Source of the DNA: JAUSIF01 sp040901465
GTDB lineage: Bacteria > Pseudomonadota > Alphaproteobacteria > Rhizobiales > Xanthobacteraceae
Direction: 5' to 3'
Length of the DNA stretch: 63,394 bases
Assembly (NCBI GenBank): GCA_040901465.1
Contig: JBBDYN010000059.1
Span: 1-63,394, forward strand
Positions 34,801 to 42,677 of the stretch are shown here, piece by piece. Positions within the stretch are counted from its first letter, which is position 1, and the number at the start of each line of letters is the position of its first letter. Made by a program: the position numbers and the translations under genes. Under the pieces are notes generated by a model, which worked only from the letters and a program-made list of their open reading frames with translations, did not search any database and was not told the DNA's origin.

Positions 34801-34877
34801 TGCAGGGCTATGCGACAGCCGACTTGAATCAGGTGCTCGTCCAATTCGAGCAGCAAGCCCAAGTCCTGGCCGCCTGA
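31821..34877 (+). CDS. serralysin-like (M10) RTX metalloprotease with cadherin-like insert
   Basis: A 1018-residue protein. The peptidase domain (about 50-250) carries the metzincin zinc motif HELGHSFGLKH at 177-187 and a Met-turn in SVMTYRSY near 210. Peptidase M10 serralysin C-terminal and RTX repeats follow (GGSGNDALIG, GGLGDDTLTGGGGDD), then a cadherin-like domain (about 480-570: EAPTGLELSGTTVAENAAG). Next come two 128-residue near-identical modules (33735-34502) and an ending RFVDVALLQG ... QQAQVLAA like the lipase. It is probably secreted by a type I system that is not in the window. Serralysins are inhibited by AprI/Inh proteins such as the candidate at 2913-3494. Confidence 0.88.
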   Translation: MCELCRAFGSEYSTVFHSDSLQPSAGSSESSYAGPAPAYASAVGIGATGNQNIDGLLSGYRWSGTVTYSFPDSASDYPSNYGYGEPTASGFAQISAQQQAAVHKIMGQIENLTNLDIDFAGSNGADIRLAQSSAANPTAYAYYPNSAYSEGGDVWFGTSYNYTNPKLGDYYHLTHLHELGHSFGLKHGQSGGGVANTALPGDHDALEYSVMTYRSYVGGPTTGYTNEAFGYPQSFMMNDILALQTMYGADYTFNNGVTVYSWSATTGETFVNGVGQGRPGGDSAGASANRVFITIWDGGGEDTYDMSTYSNAVMIDLRPGYSSTTSGVQKAYLGAGHYASGNVYNAYLFENNSNSYVENAIGGSGNDALIGNAVANRLDGGLGDDTLTGGGGDDTFVYDAVGGADVITDFVVGLGTVDRIDLVGFADIESFAEAMAFASQVGSGTVFNFGAGSTLTLLNVLLSALAADDFTFDAAPAGPNEAPTGLELSGTTVAENAAGSVVGDLTVVDPNGDVVFSFLVSDNRFEVAGGPGAYRLKLKSGAALDYEAESQVALTITAADYGGMSVVHDFMIDVVDVSGVVIVGSSSKDTIDSTRTVKSQLNPTSEDDWIYGNGGNDTIRALAGDDYVDGGLGNDLLYGGDGDDVLVGGAGNDKMYGDGGNDTFVVSGADAQGDTFSGGSGVDRVLVSGNGSLTLKGFNAASASIEVWVGNGQAVLGTTSANTLNFSGLTALSGMSYIDGGNGNDTITGSDFADEIRGSAGNDVLYGRDGDDVLIGGAGTDKMYGDSGDDTFVVSGVDALSDTISGGAGVDRVLVTGGGNLTLKGFNAASASIEVWEGNGQAVFGTTSANTLNFSGLTALSGMSCVDGGKGNDTITGSDFADDLRGGAGNDKVQGGGGDDRLDGGVGKDTLTGGADADTFVFKLSGATNFDVITDYNFEDGDVIELSALLDAGYGPTSNVSDFARLLTSGSDLRLQVDLNGSVGGQRFVDVALLQGYATADLNQVLVQFEQQAQVLAA
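33735..34502 (+). repeat. two tandem 384-base modules within the serralysin-like gene
   Basis: Bases 33735-34118 and 34119-34502 encode two copies of a 128-residue unit. Each runs from GDGDD-VL(V/I)GGAG through DDTFVVSG and LTLKGFNAASASIEVW to SGLTALSGMS and FAD-(E/D)-(I/L)-RG. The middle of the unit (about 50 codons) is almost identical at base level, which suggests recent duplication or gene conversion. A diverged third copy is in the RTX lipase gene at about 30590-30940. Confidence 0.85.
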
Positions 34878-34908
34878 AGATCGGGCCTGCATTTCTCATT
34901 ACATTTGG

Positions 34909-36018
34909 TCAGGCGGGACTCCTGGTTACGGTACAGATGCCACCCGCTTCTTTTAGGCGCTTGCAGAGTTCTTCCGCTTCCGAGCGCGTATCGGCCGCGA
35001 CGCGCACGAGCGTCTGCTTTGCCGCGGATTTCCCCCCCGACTTGACCGCCACGACCTTCGGCGAGCGCTTGCCGAGAATCTGCGGATATTTCTTGCTGAG
35101 ACGTGCATAGGTCGCGAGCGCCTTCTTCTCGGACCAGTCTCCCGCGAGCTGCGCGCCCCAGGATTGCTTTTCCGCCACGGTCTTCTTGACCGGCGGCGTT
35201 CTTTTGATCAATGCGAGCGCGGCGCGCATCGGCCTGACATTGCAGCCTTGCACCTTGAATGCCTCGGGATGCGCTTCGCCGTAGATCGTTGCCTCGGCCC
35301 AATCCTCGGCGCGCAGACCCGTGATGAGCACCACGTAGTCGCGCGTTTCCTTCGGCAGCCCGCCTTTGCCGGCGAGCCAGTCGCTGACACGTCTCGGGCC
35401 GCTGTTATAGGCAGCCGCGGCAAGACCAAAATTGCCGAAGCGCCCCATCAGCTCGCGCAGGAAGTCGGCCGAGGCCGGCAGCGCCTGGATAGGGTCGAAC
35501 GGATCTTCGAGTCCGCGCTCGGCGGCAGTCTCCGGCATGAATTGCGCGATGCCTCGGGCGCCGGCGTGGCTGACGACCTCGCTGCGGAAACGGCTTTCCT
35601 GCCAGATCAGGCGGGTGAAGAGCGGCACCGGAAGTTCGTTCTCGGCCGCGGCCTCTTTCAGGACTTGGCAGATTTCCGCGCGCGACAGCGGCCGGCGCGC
35701 CTGTTCGGTTTGATCCGGCTCCGGGTCGATTGCCGCGTCGCGCGCCGCGCCGATATCGAATTCCTGCGGTGGCTCGGCCGCGCTCGGATCGCGTGAGATC
35801 GACGCCGGGACGACCTTCAATCTGCCAAGAAATCTCATGACTGGCTTGACGATTCCGCTCGGCGAAGATCGCTCGGTCCGGTCGTTCGCGCGAACGAAGC
35901 TGCGCGTGAGCGACGTATTTTGCTCGCCTGAACCGGACGGTTTCGAACCTGGTAGGGAGAAGCCGGTGACGATGGAAAAGAGCGCGCAAATGAGCGCCGT
36001 CGCTGCGTGCCGCAACAT
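34909..36018 (-). CDS. lytic transglycosylase with C-terminal SPOR-like domain
   Basis: A 369-residue envelope protein. A signal peptide (about 1-20) is followed by a linker, then the SLT goose-lysozyme-like domain (about 110-255): the catalytic Glu is in LIWQESRFRSEVVSHAGARG, followed by GIAQFMPETA and AAYNSGPRRV. The C-terminal 70 residues (VRVAADTRSEAEELCKRLKEAG) resemble a SPOR peptidoglycan-binding repeat. It cleaves glycan strands to 1,6-anhydro products. It is convergent with the serralysin-like gene, 31 bases between stops. Confidence 0.87.
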   Translation of the reverse strand: MLRHAATALICALFSIVTGFSLPGSKPSGSGEQNTSLTRSFVRANDRTERSSPSGIVKPVMRFLGRLKVVPASISRDPSAAEPPQEFDIGAARDAAIDPEPDQTEQARRPLSRAEICQVLKEAAAENELPVPLFTRLIWQESRFRSEVVSHAGARGIAQFMPETAAERGLEDPFDPIQALPASADFLRELMGRFGNFGLAAAAYNSGPRRVSDWLAGKGGLPKETRDYVVLITGLRAEDWAEATIYGEAHPEAFKVQGCNVRPMRAALALIKRTPPVKKTVAEKQSWGAQLAGDWSEKKALATYARLSKKYPQILGKRSPKVVAVKSGGKSAAKQTLVRVAADTRSEAEELCKRLKEAGGICTVTRSPA

Positions 36019-36253
36019 TCAAGGACCCCGAAGTCCGGGCTTGGACACGTCCGGGACCCCACCCGCGTACGCGAAACCAAACCGACAGGTATGCGCCACC
36101 CAGCGCCGCCTTTAATCAGCAGCTTCTGGGCATCAATGCGGCAAGGCGGGAGACGCTAAGCCCCCTTGGCAAGCTCGTTGCATGCATAGATCGAAGGGAT
36201 GGACAAAAAATCCGGCGCTAATTTGGACACTGCCCCCGAATCTGGAGAGCCCG

Positions 36254-36844
36254 ATGCCGCGAAAGTTCCTCATTCCGAGCCTGCTGGCCGTGTCGTTCGC
36301 CGCCGATGCGGCCTTGGCGCATACCGGGGCAGGGACGGTCTTCGGTTTTTCCTCGGGCTTTCAGCATCCGCTGGGCGGGCTCGATCATTTGCTCGCCATG
36401 TTCGCCGTCGGGCTTCTGGCGGCCCAGCCCGGCGGCCGCGCGATCTGGCGCGTCCCCGGCGCTTTCGTCGGCATGATGATCGTCGGTGCGCTCGTCGGGC
36501 TTGCCGGGTTCGAGCTTTCAGGCGTCGAGTTGGGGATCGTCGTGTCGATCGTTGCGATAGCGCTGCCGGTCGCGTTCGCGCTCGGCATGCCGGCCGCGCC
36601 CGCCATGGCTTATGTCGGCTTCTTCGCGCTCTTCCACGGCCATGCGCACGGGGCGGAATTGCCCGTCGACGCCGAGGCCGCGCCCTATATCGCGGGCTTT
36701 GCGCTGGCGACTGCGATCATTCACGCGGCCGGCGTCGTTGCGGGGCTCGGCATTGGACGGGTCGACGCCCTTCGTCGGAGCCACGGCTTGCGCATTGCTG
36801 GCGCGCTTGTTGCCATCGCGGGACTCGGCCTCGCCGTTGGCTGA
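36254..36844 (+). CDS. hupE: HupE/UreJ family nickel transporter
   Basis: A 196-residue inner-membrane protein with a signal-like N-terminus (MPRKFLIPSLLAVSF, ending ALAHTG) and about six membrane segments. The family motif HPLGGLDHLLAM near residue 40 and the HGHAHG block mid-protein bind metal. It imports or stores Ni(II), needed by the urease encoded downstream. The ATG at 36254 follows GGAGAG. It sits 218 bases upstream of urtA, with a promoter-bearing gap between, so it may be a separate unit. Confidence 0.9.
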   Translation: MPRKFLIPSLLAVSFAADAALAHTGAGTVFGFSSGFQHPLGGLDHLLAMFAVGLLAAQPGGRAIWRVPGAFVGMMIVGALVGLAGFELSGVELGIVVSIVAIALPVAFALGMPAAPAMAYVGFFALFHGHAHGAELPVDAEAAPYIAGFALATAIIHAAGVVAGLGIGRVDALRRSHGLRIAGALVAIAGLGLAVG

Positions 36845-36854
36845 TCCGAGCAGC

Positions 36855-36871
36855 TGCACAAATTTTATGCT
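36855..36871 (+). promoter_or_regulatory. possible NtrC-type enhancer site
   Basis: TGCACA-N5-TATGCT resembles the NtrC consensus TGCACC-N5-GGTGCA: five of six bases match in the left half and three of six in the right. It lies about 130 bases upstream of the -24 element of the urtA promoter, a usual distance for an enhancer. The right half is weak, so confidence is low. Confidence 0.35.
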
Positions 36872-36987
36872 ACGATATCGAGGCAGCCTAAGAAATAGGC
36901 GATTGCCGGTTTTTTAACTCCGGTTCGCGCTCGGCACTTTCCGCCAGCGCCTTGAATCAAAACAACGAATCTGCCGCGTGGCTGCGC

Positions 36988-37003
36988 TGGCATGTGCGTT
37001 GCA
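36988..37003 (+). promoter_or_regulatory. sigma-54 (-24/-12) promoter for the urt operon
   Basis: TGGCATGTGCGTTGCA matches the sigma-54 consensus TGGCACG-N4-TTGCA. GG lies at 36989-36990 and GC at 37001-37002, with exactly ten bases between as required. It lies 60 bases before the urtA ATG. Urea uptake genes are often under NtrC and sigma-54, so this suggests induction by nitrogen limitation. Confidence 0.7.
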
Positions 37004-37062
37004 ACAGACCCTGTAGCGCGCGGGGGAATCCGCGTGTCTTTGGCCTGCAGGGAGAATTCGAC

Positions 37063-38361
37063 ATGAAACTGTTTTCGTCGGCGGGGGCGCCCGCCATTCG
37101 CAATTTGCTAGGCGCCGGCGCGCTCGCGCTTGCGCTCACCGCTGGGCCCGCCACCGCCCAGGAGACCATCAAGGTCGGAATTCTGCATTCGCTCTCCGGC
37201 ACCATGGCGATCAGCGAGACCACGCTGAAGGACGTCATGCTCATGCTGATCGACGATCAGAACAAGAAGGGCGGCTTGCTCGGCAAGAAGCTCGAGGCTG
37301 TGGTCGTCGACCCGGCCTCGAACTGGCCGCTGTTCGCCGAAAAGGCGCGCGAGCTGATCACGAAGGAGAAAGTCTCCGCGGTATTCGGCTGCTGGACCTC
37401 GGTTTCGCGCAAGTCCGTGCTCCCGGTCTTCAAGGAGCTGAACTCGATCCTGTTCTACCCGGTTCAATACGAAGGCGAGGAGAGCGAGCGCAACGTGTTC
37501 TACACGGGTGCCGCACCCAATCAGCAGGCGATCCCCGCCGTCGACTATCTGATGAAGGACGAGAAAGTACAGCGCTGGGTGCTCGCGGGCACCGACTACG
37601 TCTATCCGCGTACGACCAACAAGATTCTGGAGGCCTACCTCAAGGCCAAGGGCGTCGCCACGGCCGACATCATGATCAACTACACGCCGTTCGGACACTC
37701 CGACTGGCAGACGATCGTCGCCGAGATCAAGAAATTCGGCTCCGCCGGCAAGAAGACCGCGGTGGTGTCGACGATCAACGGTGACGCCAACGTTCCCTTC
37801 TACAAGGAACTCGGCAACCAGGGCATCAAGGCGACCGACATTCCGGTCGTCGCGTTCTCGGTCGGCGAAGAAGAACTCGCCGGCCTCGACACTAAGCCGC
37901 TCCTCGGACATCTCGCCGCCTGGAATTACTTCCAGTCGATCAAGGATGCGAAGAACGCCGAATTCATCGCCAAGTGGAAGACCTTCATCAAGGATCCGAA
38001 GCGCGTGACGAACGATCCGATGGAAGCGCACGTGATCGGCTTCCAGATGTGGGTCGAAGCGGTGAAGAAGGCCGGCGCCACCGATCCCGACAAGGTGATC
38101 GATTCGGTCATCGGCGTGAAAGTGCCGAACTTGACGGGCGGCATCTCGGAGATGCTCCCGAACCACCACATCACCAAGCCCGTCTTCATCGGCGAGATCA
38201 AAGCCGACGGTCAATTCGACGTGGTGTGGAAAACTTCCGGTCTCGTTCCCGGCGACGCCTGGTCCACGCATCTCGACGGCTCGAAGGACCTGGTCGCCGA
38301 TTGGAAAACCCTGAAGTGCGGCAACTACAACAAGGTCACCAAGAAGTGCGGCGGCTCGTGA
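37063..38361 (+). CDS. urtA: urea ABC transporter substrate-binding protein UrtA
   Basis: The 432-residue periplasmic urea receptor of a high-affinity import system. The signal peptide ends about GPATAQE. The mature start IKVGILHSLSGTMAISE and the core FGCWTSVSRKSVLPVF, FYPVQYEGEE and GTDYVYPRTTNK are diagnostic of UrtA within the branched-chain amino acid receptor superfamily. The ATG at 37063 follows GGGAGA; a reading frame opening at 36952 would cross the sigma-54 promoter and is rejected. First gene of urtABCDE. Confidence 0.95.
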   Translation: MKLFSSAGAPAIRNLLGAGALALALTAGPATAQETIKVGILHSLSGTMAISETTLKDVMLMLIDDQNKKGGLLGKKLEAVVVDPASNWPLFAEKARELITKEKVSAVFGCWTSVSRKSVLPVFKELNSILFYPVQYEGEESERNVFYTGAAPNQQAIPAVDYLMKDEKVQRWVLAGTDYVYPRTTNKILEAYLKAKGVATADIMINYTPFGHSDWQTIVAEIKKFGSAGKKTAVVSTINGDANVPFYKELGNQGIKATDIPVVAFSVGEEELAGLDTKPLLGHLAAWNYFQSIKDAKNAEFIAKWKTFIKDPKRVTNDPMEAHVIGFQMWVEAVKKAGATDPDKVIDSVIGVKVPNLTGGISEMLPNHHITKPVFIGEIKADGQFDVVWKTSGLVPGDAWSTHLDGSKDLVADWKTLKCGNYNKVTKKCGGS

Positions 38362-38397
38362 GTTAAGCTACGCTGAATTGGTATCGACCTGAACCGG

Positions 38398-38425
38398 CCG
38401 GGCGGGAGGTACACTTCCCGCCCGG
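38398..38425 (+). promoter_or_regulatory. intercistronic hairpin between urtA and urtB
   Basis: CCGGGCGGGA (38398-38407) and TCCCGCCCGG (38416-38425) form a perfect 10-base stem with an 8-base loop. No T-run follows, so read-through is expected. The likely role is to stabilise the 3' end of the urtA message or lower urtB expression, giving an excess of the binding protein. Confidence 0.6.
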
Positions 38426-38455
38426 TCCCGCCAAAGAAGACGGACTTGCCTACAG

Positions 38456-40063
38456 ATGCGAAACCGCGGGGCTCTTCTGCATTGGCTTGCCGCTGGACTG
38501 TTCTCGTTGCTCTTCGGCATCGTTCCCGCCCGCGCTAGCTTCGACAGCGCGCTCGAGCTGCTCACCACCGACTCTTATTCCGACACCGACACCGCCATTG
38601 GCGAGATCGCCGCGAGCGGTCATGCGAAAGCGCAGTCGATCGTCGAGGCGCTCGCCGACGGCCGGCTCCTGTTTCATGCGGAGAGCAAAGCCGTTTTCAT
38701 CAAGGACAAGGACGGCAAGCTCCTCAATCCCGCGACCGGCGAAGCCGCCGCGAATGCGCCCACCGACCTCAATCCCGTTCGAGTGAATAACCGTGTGCGC
38801 CGTGCGCTCCAGGCGGCACTCGGCTCGCTCACCTTGCTTGCCCCCGACCCGGCGAAGCGGCTCTCGGCGGCAGCGGCGGTCTTCCGCGCACGCGACGCGG
38901 GCGCATTCGAGACGGTCGAGGCGGCACTCGCCAGGGAAACCGACCCCGACGTGAAACGCGCGCTCGTCGCAGCACGCGCGGCGATTCTCTTCGTGAAACC
39001 CGATGCACCCGTCGCCGACCGCGTCGCCGCCGTCGCAATTCTCTCCGCCCGCGGCGATCAGGATGCAATCTCGCTCCTGCGCTCGCTCCCGTCCGACGCG
39101 CCGCCGGCGTTGCAGGAGGCGGCAACGAACGCAATCGCCGCGATCGAACGCGATCTCGTCGCCTGGGAGGCCGGCCAAAATATTTGGTACGGACTGTCGC
39201 TCGGCTCGGTGCTGCTGCTCGCCGCGATCGGCCTCGCCATCACCTTCGGTGTGATGGGCGTGATCAACATGGCCCACGGCGAAATGGTGATGCTCGGTGC
39301 CTACGTCACCTTCGTCGTACAAGAATGGATCCGCGTGAACAATCCGGAGCTGTTCGTCTGGTCGCTCGCAATTGCGATCCCGCTTGCGTTTCTCGTGGCT
39401 GGCGCCGTCGGCGTCGCGATCGAGCGCGGGATTATCCGCTTCCTCTACGGCCGGCCGCTCGAGACGCTGCTCGCCACCTTCGGCCTTTCGTTGATCCTGC
39501 AGCAGGCCGTGCGCACGGTCTTCGGCCCGACCAATCGCGAGGTCGGCGCGCCGTCCTGGATGGCCGGATCGTTCGAGGCTGGCCAGCTCAGCATCACCTA
39601 CAACCGACTCTGGATTCTCGTTTTTTCGTTGCTCGTGTTCGTGGCGCTCCTGTTCGTGCTGCGCTTCACCCGCTTTGGCCTCGAGATGCGCGCGGTCACG
39701 CAGAACCGCCCTATGGCTGCCTCCATGGGCATCCGCACGAGCCGCGTCGACGCGCTCACGTTTGGCCTCGGCTCCGGCATCGCCGGCATGGCGGGCGTCG
39801 CGCTCTCGCAGATCGACAACGTCTCGCCCAACCTCGGGCAGGGCTACATCATCGACAGCTTCCTCGTGGTCGTGTTCGGCGGCGTCGGCAACCTGTTCGG
39901 CACGCTCGTCGGCGCCCTCAGCCTCGGCATCGCCAACAAGCTGCTCGAGCCTTATGCCGGCGCCGTGCTCGGCAAGATCCTGCTCCTGGTGCTGATCATC
40001 CTCTTCATCCAGAAGCGCCCGCGCGGCCTGTTCGCGCTCAGGGGCCGGGCGGTCGAGGCGTGA
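38456..40063 (+). CDS. urtB: urea ABC transporter permease UrtB
   Basis: A 535-residue permease. A signal-like N-terminus leads into a long periplasmic helical-repeat region (about 25-235) found in UrtB but not in LivH. Membrane segments then carry GLAITFGVMGVINMAHGEMVMLGAY and FGLGSGIAGMAGVALSQID, the LivH-type permease core. It forms the membrane channel with UrtC. It starts 95 bases after urtA and overlaps urtC by four bases (GTGA). Confidence 0.93.
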   Translation: MRNRGALLHWLAAGLFSLLFGIVPARASFDSALELLTTDSYSDTDTAIGEIAASGHAKAQSIVEALADGRLLFHAESKAVFIKDKDGKLLNPATGEAAANAPTDLNPVRVNNRVRRALQAALGSLTLLAPDPAKRLSAAAAVFRARDAGAFETVEAALARETDPDVKRALVAARAAILFVKPDAPVADRVAAVAILSARGDQDAISLLRSLPSDAPPALQEAATNAIAAIERDLVAWEAGQNIWYGLSLGSVLLLAAIGLAITFGVMGVINMAHGEMVMLGAYVTFVVQEWIRVNNPELFVWSLAIAIPLAFLVAGAVGVAIERGIIRFLYGRPLETLLATFGLSLILQQAVRTVFGPTNREVGAPSWMAGSFEAGQLSITYNRLWILVFSLLVFVALLFVLRFTRFGLEMRAVTQNRPMAASMGIRTSRVDALTFGLGSGIAGMAGVALSQIDNVSPNLGQGYIIDSFLVVVFGGVGNLFGTLVGALSLGIANKLLEPYAGAVLGKILLLVLIILFIQKRPRGLFALRGRAVEA

Positions 40064-41226
40064 AGCGCCCCTTCATCCTCGGCCTGCTCGACGGCCGTGC
40101 CGCGATCTTCCTCGTGATCGTACTGGGCCTCGCGGTTATTGTCCCGGCGCTCAATCTGCTCGTGCCGCCGTCGTCGCCGCTGCACGTGCCGAACCACGTG
40201 CTGCCGCTGTTCGGTAAGTATCTCTGCTACGCGCTGCTGGCGATCTCCGTCGACCTGATCTGGGGCTACGCGGGAATTCTCTCGCTCGGCCACGGCGCGT
40301 TCTTCGCGCTCGGCGGGTACGCCATGGGCATGTATCTGATGCGCCAGATCGGCAATCGCGGCGTGTACGCGCATCCGATCCTCCCGGACTTCATGGTCTT
40401 CCTGAACTGGCCGGAGCTTCCGGTCTATTGGTACGGCTTCAACTGGTTCGTTTACGCCGCGCTCATGGTCTTGCTGGTGCCGGGCGTGCTTGCCTTCGTG
40501 TTCGGCTGGTTCGCGTTCCGCTCGCGCGTCACCGGCGTGTATCTGTCGATCATCACACAGGCGCTGACGTTTGCGCTGATGCTCGGCTTCTTCCGCAACA
40601 ATTTCGGCTTCGGCGGCAATAACGGCCTCACCGACTTCAAGGACATCTTCGGCTTCAACGTGCAGGCGGAGACGACGCGCGCCGCACTTTTCGCGGCATC
40701 CGCGCTCGCGCTCGCGCTTGGCTTTCTCGTTTGCCAATGGCTCGTGAAGTCCAAGTTCGGCAAGGTGCTCGTCGCGATCCGCGATGCGGAATCGCGCGCG
40801 CGTTTCATCGGCTACCGCGTCGAGAACTACAAGCTCGTCGCCTTCGTCGTCTCCGCCTGCCTCGCGGGGATCGCCGGCGCGCTCTACGTGCCCCAGGTCG
40901 GCATCATCAATCCGAGCGAGTTCGCCCCCGCGAATTCCATTGAGATCGTGATCTGGGTTGCCGTCGGCGGCCGCGGCACGCTCGTCGGCGCCGCTCTCGG
41001 AGCGGTGCTCGTGAACTACGCGAAGACGGCGTTCACGACCGGTGTACTCGCGCCCTACTGGCTGTTCGCGCTCGGCGGCCTTTTTATCTTTGTTACGCTC
41101 GTGATGCCCCGGGGCATTGTCGGAACCCTGTCCGATTGGATCCGTCAGATGAAAGCGCGCCGGGATGGCGGCGCTTCGGCGAACGGGGCGCTCGCCGCCC
41201 GCGTCGAGCATCAGGCCGCGGAGTAG
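40060..41226 (+). CDS. urtC: urea ABC transporter permease UrtC
   Basis: A 388-residue LivM-type permease with about ten membrane segments. YAGILSLGHGAFFALGGYAMG and the RDAESRARFIGYRVENYKL coupling helix (contact to the ATPases) are conserved. The GTG at 40060 overlaps the urtB stop as GTGA, which implies coupled translation; no ATG is nearby. The C-terminal tail is cytoplasmic and rich in Ala and Arg. It pairs with UrtB. Confidence 0.93.
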   Translation: MKRPFILGLLDGRAAIFLVIVLGLAVIVPALNLLVPPSSPLHVPNHVLPLFGKYLCYALLAISVDLIWGYAGILSLGHGAFFALGGYAMGMYLMRQIGNRGVYAHPILPDFMVFLNWPELPVYWYGFNWFVYAALMVLLVPGVLAFVFGWFAFRSRVTGVYLSIITQALTFALMLGFFRNNFGFGGNNGLTDFKDIFGFNVQAETTRAALFAASALALALGFLVCQWLVKSKFGKVLVAIRDAESRARFIGYRVENYKLVAFVVSACLAGIAGALYVPQVGIINPSEFAPANSIEIVIWVAVGGRGTLVGAALGAVLVNYAKTAFTTGVLAPYWLFALGGLFIFVTLVMPRGIVGTLSDWIRQMKARRDGGASANGALAARVEHQAAE

Positions 41227-41230
41227 CCCC

Positions 41231-41980
41231 ATGAGCGAACTCACGAGCGCGCTTCTTTATCTCGACGGTGTCACCGTTAGTTTCGAAGGCTTCCGCGCCC
41301 TGAACGAGCTCTCGTTGATCGTCGACCCCGGCGAGATGCGCGCGATCATCGGCCCGAACGGCGCCGGCAAGACCACGATGATGGATGTCGTCACTGGCAA
41401 GACCCGCCCCGACAAGGGCGAGGTGTATTTCGCGGGCAATGTCGATCTCACCAAGCTCGACGAAACCGAGATCGCCAATCTCGGTATCGGCCGCAAATTC
41501 CAGAAGCCCACCGTGTTCGAGCACCACACGGTGCTCGACAATCTGCGCCTCGCGCTCGCCGGCGATCGCCGTGCGCGCACCGCGACGCTGTGGCGCGAAA
41601 GCGACGAGGAAAAGGCGCGCCTCGTTTCGATCCTGAACACCGTCCGCCTGCGCGATCAGGGCGAACGGCTCGCCGGCGGACTTTCCCACGGCCAAAAGCA
41701 ATGGCTCGAGATCGGCATGCTGCTCGCGCAGGAGCCGAAGCTGCTCCTCGTCGACGAACCCGCCGCCGGCATGACCGATGCCGAGACGCACCAGACCGCC
41801 GAGCTTCTGCGCGAGATCAACCGCGAGCGCACCGTGATCGTGGTCGAGCACGACATGAGCTTCGTGCGCGCGCTCGGCGTGCGCGTGACCGTGCTGCACG
41901 AAGGTTCGGTGCTTGCCGAAGGTTCCCTCGATCAGGTCAGCGCCGACGAGCGCGTGATCGAAGTCTATCTGGGCCGGTGA
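41231..41980 (+). CDS. urtD: urea ABC transporter ATPase UrtD
   Basis: A 249-residue ATP-binding subunit. Walker A is GPNGAGKTT, the signature motif is LSHGQKQWLEIGMLL (LSHGQ in place of LSGGQ, usual in UrtD), Walker B is LLLVDEPAAGMTD, and the switch His is in VVEHDMSF. It powers urea import with UrtE. The ATG at 41231 lies two bases after the urtC stop. Confidence 0.93.
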   Translation: MSELTSALLYLDGVTVSFEGFRALNELSLIVDPGEMRAIIGPNGAGKTTMMDVVTGKTRPDKGEVYFAGNVDLTKLDETEIANLGIGRKFQKPTVFEHHTVLDNLRLALAGDRRARTATLWRESDEEKARLVSILNTVRLRDQGERLAGGLSHGQKQWLEIGMLLAQEPKLLLVDEPAAGMTDAETHQTAELLREINRERTVIVVEHDMSFVRALGVRVTVLHEGSVLAEGSLDQVSADERVIEVYLGR

Positions 41981-41981
41981 C

Positions 41982-42677
41982 ATGCTCGAGGTGAAGAACA
42001 TCGACCTTTATTACGGCGCCGCTCAGGCGCTGCGCGGCATCACGCTGTCGGTCGAACCCGGCAAAGTCACCTGCGTGCTCGGCCGCAACGGCGTCGGCAA
42101 GACGAGCCTGCTGCGCGCGATCGTCGGCCATCACCCGGTTTCACGCGGCGACATCGCCCTGAACGGACAGAGCATCAATGGCATGAAGCCCTCCCAGCGC
42201 GCGCGTCTCGGAGTCGGGTACGTACCGCAAGGTCGCGAGATATTTCCCCTGCTCACCGTCGCCGAAAATCTCGAAACAGGCTTCGCGCCGCTGCCGCGCG
42301 GCGAACGTTATGTTCCCGAAGACATCTTTTCATTGTTCCCGGCACTGAAGGATATGCTGCGCCGGCGCGGCGGCGACCTGTCCGGCGGCCAGCAGCAGCA
42401 GCTTGCGATCGCGCGCGCTCTCGTGATGCGCCCAAAGCTCCTGGTGCTCGACGAGCCCACCGAAGGCATCCAGCCCTCGATTATCAAAGACATCGGGAAC
42501 GCCATTCGCTACTTGCGCAATCGCGGCGATATCGCGATCCTGCTGGTCGAGCAGTACTTCGACTTCGCCAAGGAGCTTGCGGACAGTTTCGCCGTCATGG
42601 AGCGAGGCCATTTCGTGCTGGGCGGCGACCGCGAGATGATGCAGAACGAAGATGTCCGTCGACGTCTCTCCCTTTGA
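41982..42677 (+). CDS. urtE: urea ABC transporter ATPase UrtE
   Basis: The 231-residue second ATPase of the urea importer. Walker A is GRNGVGKTS, the signature LSGGQQQQLAIARAL, Walker B LLVLDEPTEGIQPS. LYYGAAQALRGI at the start is typical of the LivF/UrtE group. It starts one base after the urtD stop, and its end overlaps ureD by 26 bases, so transport and urease genes are one transcript. Confidence 0.93.
   Translation: MLEVKNIDLYYGAAQALRGITLSVEPGKVTCVLGRNGVGKTSLLRAIVGHHPVSRGDIALNGQSINGMKPSQRARLGVGYVPQGREIFPLLTVAENLETGFAPLPRGERYVPEDIFSLFPALKDMLRRRGGDLSGGQQQQLAIARALVMRPKLLVLDEPTEGIQPSIIKDIGNAIRYLRNRGDIAILLVEQYFDFAKELADSFAVMERGHFVLGGDREMMQNEDVRRRLSL

Noticed and set aside
39952..41244. 430-codon minus-strand frame across urtB/urtC
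   Set aside because: Antisense shadow; urtC has clear permease motifs and overlaps its neighbours as expected in an operon.
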